Source: DASWVC01 sp036401335 (GTDB lineage: Bacteria; Verrucomicrobiota; Verrucomicrobiia; Chthoniobacterales; JAFAMB01). From it: a stretch of 8,991 bases of DNA. The DNA is taken from positions 1-8,991 of the forward strand of contig DASWVC010000413.1 of the NCBI GenBank assembly GCA_036401335.1. The letters run 5' to 3'. Both the position numbers and the translations under genes were made by a program. This document shows positions 1-5,301 of this stretch, one piece after another. The stretch's first letter is position 1, and each line of letters begins with the position of its first letter. The notes under the pieces were generated by a model. That model searched no databases. It was not told the origin of the DNA and saw only the letters and a list, made by a program, of their open reading frames with translations.

Positions 1-4
1 AGGG

Positions 5-12
5 CTCCTTTT
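5..12 (-). promoter_or_regulatory. Shine-Dalgarno-like site for a gene beyond the left edge
   Basis: Read on the minus strand, positions 12 to 5 give AAAAGGAG, a near-ideal ribosome binding site, with only four more bases before the window ends. rsmE stops at 75, so a further minus-strand gene probably begins just outside the window, about 70 nt downstream of rsmE and perhaps in the same operon. The start codon itself is not visible. Positions 13 to 74 contain no convincing gene or terminator; the only reading frame seen there is about 11 codons. Confidence 0.4.
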
Positions 13-74
13 GCCGCCCAAAGCGCTTACCTTCGTGCCATTGCCCCAACGCCCCGGTACATTCTTCCGGCCGG

Positions 75-860
75 CTAGCCCGTCTGGAGCAGCTCGGACG
101 ACTCTCCTTGAAGCTCGTATGCCAGCACGCTGAGGCTGTAGATCGCGGCGGTTTCGGTCCGCAGCACGATCGGCCCGAGGCTGACGGGAACGCACCCGGC
201 ACCCTTGGCCGCCGCGGCTTCAGCAGGTGTAAAGTCACCTTCGGGACCAATCAAGATAAGGGCGGAGACCGGACGCCGGCCGTGCTGCTCCCGGAAATCC
301 CGGAGCACACCGCGAAAGCTTCGGGCATCCTGTTGAAGCGAGGCGATCAGGGGCGCCTCGTACCGGTCAAAATCCGTAAAGAACTGTTTGGGCGTAAGCG
401 GTGCAGACACGTCCGGAATCCAATTCTGGCCGCATTGTTTGGCCGCCTCGATGACGAGCTGCCGCCATTTTTCGGACCGCTTTTGACCCTCCGGTTCGGC
501 CAGTTGCACGACCGTGCGGTCGGACAAGAGGGGCACAATCCTTGCCACGCCCAGTTCGGTCGCTTTCTGGATGATCAGTTCCATGTTTTTCCCTTTGGGA
601 ATGGCCTGGGCCAGGGTGATCGCGCAACGCAGCCCGGGGCTGCGGCTGGTCAGAAGGGGTTTAAGGCTGACCCGGCCTCCGGACGCTTCAACGATCTCAC
701 ACGTGATTTCCGTGCCTTGTCCGTTGAAAACCTCCACCCGGGCGCCCGGCCCGAGCCGAAGCACCTCGGCGCAGTGGTGGGCTTCACCGGCTTCAAGAAC
801 GGGATGCTGGGCGGACCATCGACCGGGCGGGATGTAAAAACGGTGCCTGCTCACGGGCAA
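75..860 (-). CDS. rsmE: 16S rRNA (uracil1498-N3)-methyltransferase RsmE
   Basis: RsmE methylates N3 of U1498 in 16S rRNA of the 30S subunit, using S-adenosylmethionine, and belongs to the SPOUT (trefoil-knot) superfamily. The 261-residue product has the family's usual length. Residues 1 to about 70 form the small PUA-like RNA-binding domain. The knot domain follows, with KGKNMELIIQKATELGV at 89-105, EAAKQCGQ at 138-145, IGPEGDF at 204-210 and LGPIVLRTETAA at 228-239; the last two form the cofactor loops. GPEGDF in place of GPEGGF and KQ in place of EQ look like ordinary family variants. The start is uncertain: TTG at 860 directly abuts the dnaJ stop codon, and GTG at 854 is an alternative that would begin VSRHRFYI. 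Neither has a clear ribosome binding site, so translation is probably coupled to dnaJ. Identification is firm. Confidence 0.95.
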   Translation of the reverse strand: MPVSRHRFYIPPGRWSAQHPVLEAGEAHHCAEVLRLGPGARVEVFNGQGTEITCEIVEASGGRVSLKPLLTSRSPGLRCAITLAQAIPKGKNMELIIQKATELGVARIVPLLSDRTVVQLAEPEGQKRSEKWRQLVIEAAKQCGQNWIPDVSAPLTPKQFFTDFDRYEAPLIASLQQDARSFRGVLRDFREQHGRRPVSALILIGPEGDFTPAEAAAAKGAGCVPVSLGPIVLRTETAAIYSLSVLAYELQGESSELLQTG

Positions 861-2030
861 TCAACGGAAAAACGCCTTGGCTTTATCAAAAAAACTGCGG
901 TGCATCGGGTTGTTCTCTTCACCACAAGATTCCGCAAATTCTTCCAGTTTTCGCCGTTGTTCCGGGTTCAGCCGCGTGGGCACCTCCACCAGCGCACGCA
1001 CCCGCAGGTCCCCCCGTGTCCGGCTTTCAATGTTTGCCACCCCGTTCCCACGCAAGCGAAACTGGGTGCCGCTCTGGGTGCCAGCCGGGATCTTCAGCAG
1101 CGCATGACCCTGCAGGGTAGGCACTTTGACCTCTCCACCCAGCGCCGCCGTCGCAAACGACACCGGCACCTCGCAATACAAATCGTCGTCTTCCCGCGAA
1201 AAGATTTCGTGCTCCCGCACGTGGACCACCACGTAGAGATCGCCGGGTGGCCCCCCGCGCAGACCAGCCTCTCCATTCCGGGACGACCGCAGCCGGGCAC
1301 CATCATCAATCCCAGCCGGAATTTTAAGCTTGATGCGCGACCTTTTTTCCAACCGCCCCTCTCCGTTGCAATCCCGGCAGGGCCGTTCGATCACCTGGCC
1401 TGTGCCACGGCACCGCGGGCACGTTTGCGAAACCTGAAAGAAGCCGCGGGACGTGATGACTTGGCCGCGGCCCTGGCACGTCGGGCAGGACGTGGCCTTG
1501 GAGCCCGACTCCGCACCCGACCCGTTGCAGCGTCCACACGTGTCGTGCTTCAGGATCTCGATCTCTTTTTCTGTGCCGAAAGCAGCTTCTTCAAGGGTGA
1601 TTTGCAGGTCGTAGCGAAGGTCCGAACCGCGCTGCCGGCCGCTGCGGTCCCGCTGACCGCCGGTCGCACCAAAAATCTGGTCGAAAATGCCGCCGCCGCC
1701 CCCTCCTTCGCCGCCCATGCCGAATACTTCGCGGAAGATGTCAAACGGGTCATGGAACCCGCCGCCGAAATCAGGCCCGCGGCCCGGCCCCGGCGTCCCG
1801 CCGGCAAAAGCAGCGTGGCCGTACCGGTCATACGCAGCCCGCTTGTTGTCATCAATCAGGACCTCGTAAGCTTCGCCGAGTTCCTTGAACTTTTCTTCCG
1901 CGGACGGGTCACCCGGGTTTTTGTCCGGGTGATGCTTTACCGCCAACTTGCGATAAGCTTTCTTGATGTCCTCGACTGCAGCCCCGCGTTCAACGCCGAG
2001 CACCTCATAATAATCTCTCTTGGTCGCCAT
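861..2030 (-). CDS. dnaJ: Chaperone protein DnaJ (Hsp40)
   Basis: DnaJ is the cytosolic J-domain co-chaperone that delivers unfolded clients to DnaK and stimulates its ATPase. The 389-residue product has the full type I layout. The J domain is residues 1-70, with HPD at 34-36. A Gly/Phe-rich segment covers about 75-122, including an uninterrupted glycine run near 109-114. Four zinc-binding CxxCxGxG repeats lie at 165-172, 182-189, 204-211 and 218-225, inside substrate-binding beta domains that run to about 352. The C-terminal dimerisation region ends in KAKAFFR. The ATG at 2030 begins MATKRDYYEVLGV, a classic DnaJ N-terminus, so the start is secure although only a weak GACGGA precedes it. It lies 19 nt after grpE and abuts rsmE, consistent with one operon. 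No CIRCE inverted repeat is visible upstream, and dnaK is not nearby. Confidence 0.97.
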   Translation of the reverse strand: MATKRDYYEVLGVERGAAVEDIKKAYRKLAVKHHPDKNPGDPSAEEKFKELGEAYEVLIDDNKRAAYDRYGHAAFAGGTPGPGRGPDFGGGFHDPFDIFREVFGMGGEGGGGGGIFDQIFGATGGQRDRSGRQRGSDLRYDLQITLEEAAFGTEKEIEILKHDTCGRCNGSGAESGSKATSCPTCQGRGQVITSRGFFQVSQTCPRCRGTGQVIERPCRDCNGEGRLEKRSRIKLKIPAGIDDGARLRSSRNGEAGLRGGPPGDLYVVVHVREHEIFSREDDDLYCEVPVSFATAALGGEVKVPTLQGHALLKIPAGTQSGTQFRLRGNGVANIESRTRGDLRVRALVEVPTRLNPEQRRKLEEFAESCGEENNPMHRSFFDKAKAFFR

Positions 2031-2049
2031 CGGTTCAGTCCGTCGCGTG

Positions 2050-2688
2050 CTAGCTTACCCCTTCCCGTGCGGCTGGGGCCCGGGCCACGACCACGTTGGC
2101 GGGTCGCAGCAGCCGGTCACGCAGCCGGTACCCTTTACGGACCTGGCGCAACACCGTCCCCTCCGCCACGTCGGCCGATTCCTCCTGGGCAATGGCTTCA
2201 TGGAAATTGGGGTTAAACCGCTGGCCGGTGGCATCGATCGTCTCAACGCCGGAACCGCTCAAAAAGTCTTGCAACTGCCGGTAGACCATGCTCATACCGT
2301 CGAGGACGGCGGAACCGCTGCTGCTGGCTTTCGCCGCCTGCAAACCGAGTTCGAAATTGTCGAGGATCGGCACGAGACGCTCCAGGAAACCGGCGTTTGC
2401 GTAACGCGCCGCTTCTTCCTTTTCCCGAGAAACCCGTTTCCGGTAGTTGTCCAGGTCAGCCACGGAGCGCATGGCGATGTCTTTGTATTTCTCCACTTCA
2501 CCCCGCAGATCCTCGACGACAGTCTCCAGCGCGGGACGTTCCACTTCCCGGTTTCCTTCCGTGGTTTCAAAAGGTGTCAAGCGAGGTTCAAAGTCGGAGG
2601 ACGGCACCTTTTCGGCCACCTTGGCGCTTCCAGGTACAGCCGGCTCGGGTTGACCCATCCTGTTTGCACCGTCATCTACAGCATTCAT
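2050..2688 (-). CDS. grpE: Nucleotide exchange factor GrpE
   Basis: GrpE releases ADP from DnaK and so completes the DnaK/DnaJ chaperone cycle. The 212-residue product has a poorly conserved, acidic and proline-containing N-terminus (1 to about 50). A long helix for the coiled-coil dimer (about 50-100) contains ADLDNYRKR at 77-85. The C-terminal beta-rich DnaK-contact domain carries FNPNFHEAIAQ at 158-168 and GYRLRDRLLRPANVVVA at 186-202, the family's hallmark segment. The ATG at 2688 overlaps the phosphatase gene's TGA as ATGA, and no separate ribosome binding site is seen, so translational coupling is likely. An internal ATG at codon 11 is an alternative start. The order grpE then dnaJ without dnaK between them departs from the common hrcA-grpE-dnaK-dnaJ arrangement. 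Confidence 0.96.
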   Translation of the reverse strand: MNAVDDGANRMGQPEPAVPGSAKVAEKVPSSDFEPRLTPFETTEGNREVERPALETVVEDLRGEVEKYKDIAMRSVADLDNYRKRVSREKEEAARYANAGFLERLVPILDNFELGLQAAKASSSGSAVLDGMSMVYRQLQDFLSGSGVETIDATGQRFNPNFHEAIAQEESADVAEGTVLRQVRKGYRLRDRLLRPANVVVARAPAAREGVS

Positions 2689-4121
2689 AATTTACGTAGC
2701 GCGATCAACGTGATGTCATCATTTTGCGGAAAGCTACCCACGAATTCTTTTACTTCCGTGGTAACCCGTTCAACCACCGCCGAGGCGCCGGCGGCCGCGC
2801 TGGCCTGAACGACGTCCATTAACTTTTTGACTCCAAACTCTACCCCGTTAACATCCAGCGCTTCCGTCACACCGTCGGTGTAAAAGACGAAGGAGTCGCC
2901 TTTTTCCAGGCGGATACGAAGATCGCCCGTCACCCTATCGAAAACGCCCCCACTGTCAATTCCCAGGGCCATGCCGGGCGGGTTGACCTTTGTGATGGAA
3001 CCATCGCGGGCCCGGTACAAAAGGGGGGCGTCATGGCCGGCCCGGGAAAGCACCACCTCATTGGAACCTCGTTCAATGATGAGGTAGGCCATGCTGATAA
3101 ACATGTCTTCTTTAATGTCCGGATAAAGCTGCCGGTTCACCTGGCTCAATACCGCCGCCGCGGAATCTGAGGTTTGGGCAAACGAGCGCAACACACTCCG
3201 GCACATTGCCATGATCAACGAAGCGGGAACTCCTTTGCCGGAAACATCGGCAATCACAATGCCAAGGCGGCGGTCGTCAACGGTCACATAATCGTAATAA
3301 TCCCCACTTACATGGCTGGCGGGGATGTTGATCCCGTCAATTTCATAGCCCTCAAACGCCGGCGAGCCGTTCGGCAAAAGAATGCGCTGAATGTCGCGCG
3401 CCACATCCAGATCCCGGTCGATGCGGCGTTTTTCGCTGGCTTCAGAATACACGACGGCGTTGTACAGCGCGAACGCCGACTGCTCGACGATCGATTGGAA
3501 CACCACGAAGTCCGACGGCGAAAAGGGCGTGCTGACCGGTCCGTTTGCGACGGCGAGCACTCCCAGGCTCTGGGCCCCGTAGATAAGTGGCGCAATCATC
3601 ACAGAATCCACGTGCAGCACCGATTCCTTGAGGGTTTCCAACCGAGGATCGGAATCGCGGCTCGAGAGAAACAGCGGTTCACGTTTTTCCCATACCTTGC
3701 CGAGCAGTCCCTCGCCGATCTTGACCGTGTGCAAACGAAGAAAGCTTTCCAAAGCTGCGGCGCCACCCGGCCCTTGTTGCTGGATGTACCTTGGGACTTC
3801 CACCAGGGGCGGGCACTCCCGGGAGAGGTGCGTTGGCAACAAGACCCGGCCGCTGCGGTCGGCCAGGTAAAGCGCGCCGCCATGAGCGTCGAGAATGCGC
3901 ATCGCGCCTTCCACGATCAAGCGGTGCAGGTCCGACGGCCGAAGGTTATCCGAAAAAGCCTCACCCAGGCCGTGCAGGAAATCGAAGACCCGGATTTCTT
4001 CAACCTGCAATTCTTCGCGTGCGCGTTTGAGGTCTTCGATGGTTCGGCGCTGGCGCCTTAGAATCAGAGAAAACGCCGTGGCTGCTGCCATCAGCAGACC
4101 TAAAAGTAAGAAAAACCACAT
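2685..4121 (-). CDS. Membrane-anchored GAF-domain PP2C/SpoIIE serine phosphatase (RsbU-like)
   Basis: This is probably a serine phosphatase that dephosphorylates a STAS-type antagonist, as RsbU and SpoIIE do in partner-switching control of sigma factors. The 478-residue product begins with one hydrophobic segment (about 2-21, followed by LRRQRR), which should anchor it with the bulk in the cytoplasm. A charged coiled linker (about 22-45) leads to a GAF-type sensor domain (about 46-225, including SVMIAPLIYG and LGVLAVANG). A second short helix (about 225-248) precedes the phosphatase domain (about 249-478). Metal-site motifs of the PP2C/SpoIIE fold are present: SGDYYDY at 272-278, ADVSGKG at 291-297, AGH at 361-363, FYTDGVTEA at 413-421 and NDDITL at 467-472, so it is probably active. 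It lies 10 nt after the STAS gene, its likely substrate, and overlaps grpE by 4 nt. The ligand of the GAF domain cannot be predicted. Confidence 0.9.
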   Translation of the reverse strand: MWFFLLLGLLMAAATAFSLILRRQRRTIEDLKRAREELQVEEIRVFDFLHGLGEAFSDNLRPSDLHRLIVEGAMRILDAHGGALYLADRSGRVLLPTHLSRECPPLVEVPRYIQQQGPGGAAALESFLRLHTVKIGEGLLGKVWEKREPLFLSSRDSDPRLETLKESVLHVDSVMIAPLIYGAQSLGVLAVANGPVSTPFSPSDFVVFQSIVEQSAFALYNAVVYSEASEKRRIDRDLDVARDIQRILLPNGSPAFEGYEIDGINIPASHVSGDYYDYVTVDDRRLGIVIADVSGKGVPASLIMAMCRSVLRSFAQTSDSAAAVLSQVNRQLYPDIKEDMFISMAYLIIERGSNEVVLSRAGHDAPLLYRARDGSITKVNPPGMALGIDSGGVFDRVTGDLRIRLEKGDSFVFYTDGVTEALDVNGVEFGVKKLMDVVQASAAAGASAVVERVTTEVKEFVGSFPQNDDITLIALRKL

Positions 4122-4131
4122 TGACCGTGGG

Positions 4132-4656
4132 CTACCTGCCTACGCCAACGCGCAAGTCTTGACGCAAATACTCAAGAACGTCTTTGAACCGCGCAAGGTT
4201 TTCCGGGTCGGCGTCCACCAGAGCCTCGTGCGCAGTAATCATGCACTCCGCGTGGTCAGCTTTTGAAACCACCGGCTGGTTGGGCAACATCGCCGGCTCC
4301 GCTACTGCCTCGTGGCCTTCCGCGGATTCAATCTGAAACAGGTTGTCTAATCCCAGGTTGCGCAGCAATTCGTAATTGCGCTCGTTCACGTTGCGCACCC
4401 GCAAGCTCCCTGACTGCGCCTCGCGCAATCGGAGGGCGATCCCGGCCAGGGTGCCCATAAACGTGGAGTCCATCACCGAGCAATCCGTAAGGTCAACGAC
4501 AAAGGTCCGGTAACCTCGGTCCAGCATCCGGCGGGTAAATTCCTTTAATGCCGGACTGTTCTGAAAAGAGCCTTTTCCCTGAACCTTAGCATGGACGGTC
4601 TTCCCTGAAACCCCCACCAGAATGGATGCTGGTAAACTCACTCTTAGATCTAACAA
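4132..4656 (-). CDS. STAS-domain anti-sigma factor antagonist-like protein with C-terminal extension
   Basis: STAS proteins of the SpoIIAA/RsbV type bind and sequester an anti-sigma kinase when unphosphorylated; the SpoIIE-type phosphatase encoded 10 nt downstream would restore that state. The STAS fold covers about residues 14-110. It includes TFVVDLTDCSVMDSTFMGTL (51-70), where S64 or T65 in DST is the expected phosphorylation site, and ELLRNLGLDNLFQIE (96-110). Residues 111-174 are a C-terminal extension ending in a charged helix (ALVDADPENLARFKDVLEYL) that minimal SpoIIAA-type proteins lack. The start is uncertain: the longest frame opens with TTG at 4656, but that codon lies inside a promoter -10-like hexamer, so GTG at 4641 (codon 6) or 4617 (codon 14) may be the real start. 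No anti-sigma kinase or sigma factor gene is in the window, so the target is unknown. Confidence 0.85.
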   Translation of the reverse strand: MLDLRVSLPASILVGVSGKTVHAKVQGKGSFQNSPALKEFTRRMLDRGYRTFVVDLTDCSVMDSTFMGTLAGIALRLREAQSGSLRVRNVNERNYELLRNLGLDNLFQIESAEGHEAVAEPAMLPNQPVVSKADHAECMITAHEALVDADPENLARFKDVLEYLRQDLRVGVGR

Positions 4657-4682
4657 TATCGTTTCAGCGGTTTGAGTGTCAA
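4653..4682 (-). promoter_or_regulatory. Sigma70-like promoter at head of the STAS-phosphatase-grpE-dnaJ-rsmE operon
   Basis: On the minus strand TTGACA lies at 4682-4677, followed after 18 bp by TATTGT at 4658-4653 (four of six consensus bases). ATATTG at 17 bp is an alternative. Transcription would start near 4646, just upstream of the first part of the STAS gene. The site lies in the 52-nt gap after the secreted-protein gene. This is a consensus match only. Confidence 0.45.
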
Positions 4683-4708
4683 ATCAACCCCTGCCGATCG
4701 CCCCTACC

Positions 4709-5233
4709 TTACCGCCAAGCCCGGGACTGAAGCAAGGCCACAATCCGTCGGTTCTCAATCAAGATCGCGCGCCACATGGTAATTGGGCCATCTTCGGAGT
4801 ATTCTGGCCCCACCACGGCGAACTCGGACACACGGTTGCCGCGCACTGCCGGGTAATAAAGCTCCCTTGCTTCGACGTAATTTTTCAGGTTGGCTTGCCG
4901 GTACTCCAGGCGCAACGTCAGATTTGCCCACCGTTTTGTGCGCCAGAAGAACGTAAAGTATTGTCCTGTCCGGAGCAGGTTGTCGGTGGACTGGATTGCC
5001 CCCCAGACCCGGCGTTTGCGTTCGAAATCGATCATGAGTTCCCGGGTCGGGATGGGGGTAGCGCCCGGCCGGACCGGTGCATTGCGAAAGATGTCGAACT
5101 TCCGAAACTCGACATCGTCGGTCAATGCGAGCGGCAAAACGTCGGCCCGGGGAATCGGCAGCGGGTCTTCGGCACGTCCGATCCAGACCGCAAGCGAGAG
5201 CAGAAAGGCCAGAACGCAGGGCGTCCGTTTCAT
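4709..5233 (-). CDS. Small secreted protein of unknown function
   Basis: I do not recognise a characterised family. The 174-residue product starts MKRTPCVLAFLLSLAVWIGR: two basic residues, a hydrophobic core of about 15 residues and a likely signal peptidase site after Gly-Arg-Ala, before EDPLP. No lipobox cysteine is present after the core, so a soluble periplasmic or extracellular protein is likely. The mature part is mixed charged and aromatic, with the segments IDFERKRRVWGAI, YFTFFWRTKRWANLTLRLEY, LKNYVEARELYYPAVRG and EDGPITMWRAILIENRRIVAL, which look like alternating beta strands. From memory, similar short exported proteins occur in Verrucomicrobiota. The frame can be extended 12 codons to a TTG at 5269, but that TTG is part of a TTGACA hexamer and the extension would bury the signal peptide, so ATG 5233 is preferred. 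ATG 5242 is also possible. The gene is divergent from the exonuclease-ligase gene. Confidence 0.75.
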   Translation of the reverse strand: MKRTPCVLAFLLSLAVWIGRAEDPLPIPRADVLPLALTDDVEFRKFDIFRNAPVRPGATPIPTRELMIDFERKRRVWGAIQSTDNLLRTGQYFTFFWRTKRWANLTLRLEYRQANLKNYVEARELYYPAVRGNRVSEFAVVGPEYSEDGPITMWRAILIENRRIVALLQSRAWR

Positions 5234-5240
5234 TCCGGGC

Positions 5241-5269
5241 ATCAAACCGGGGGCCCAAAAGCCTGTCAA
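5241..5269 (-). promoter_or_regulatory. Sigma70-like promoter for the secreted-protein gene
   Basis: On the minus strand TTGACA (5269-5264) is followed after exactly 17 bp by TTTGAT (5246-5241; four of six consensus bases). The expected transcription start falls near 5234, at or next to the ATG at 5233, which would give a leaderless or nearly leaderless message. No ribosome binding site precedes that ATG, in line with this reading. This is a consensus match only. Confidence 0.4.
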
Positions 5270-5290
5270 GGCCGCTGGACGCGTATTATA

Positions 5291-5294
5291 GGAG
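5291..5294 (+). promoter_or_regulatory. Ribosome binding site fixing the start of the exonuclease-ligase fusion
   Basis: GGAG lies 7 nt before the ATG at 5302. The open frame continues upstream to 5077, but those 75 codons overlap the secreted-protein gene on the other strand, are rich in Arg and Ser, and resemble no part of the exonuclease family, so they are not taken as coding. Confidence 0.75.
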
Positions 5295-5301
5295 TAAGTT
5301 G

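Noticed and set aside
2031..2049. A CIRCE/HrcA operator or separate heat-shock promoter before dnaJ
   Set aside because: The 19-nt gap contains no TTAGCACTC-type inverted repeat and no convincing promoter hexamers.
108..2216. A 702-codon open frame on the plus strand covering rsmE, dnaJ and part of grpE
   Set aside because: It lies antisense to three well-recognised genes, has Arg/Pro/His-rich composition and no recognisable domain; it is a by-product of GC-rich codon use.
3174..4061. A 295-codon plus-strand frame opposite the phosphatase gene
   Set aside because: It is antisense to the GAF and phosphatase domains and has no recognisable domain or ribosome binding site.
4683..4708. A terminator after the secreted-protein gene
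   Set aside because: Only a short CGATCG palindrome is seen, with no stable stem and no T run.
5284..5289. TATTAT as a -10 box for the exonuclease-ligase gene
   Set aside because: Transcription would start near 5296, after the GGAG at 5291-5294, so it conflicts with use of that ribosome binding site. No -35 hexamer lies at 16-18 bp (CTGTCA only at 15 bp).
5077..5301. N-terminal extension of the exonuclease-ligase frame by 75 codons
   Set aside because: It overlaps the secreted-protein gene on the other strand, is Arg/Ser-rich, and the internal ATG at 5302 has a good ribosome binding site and begins the family's normal N-terminus.
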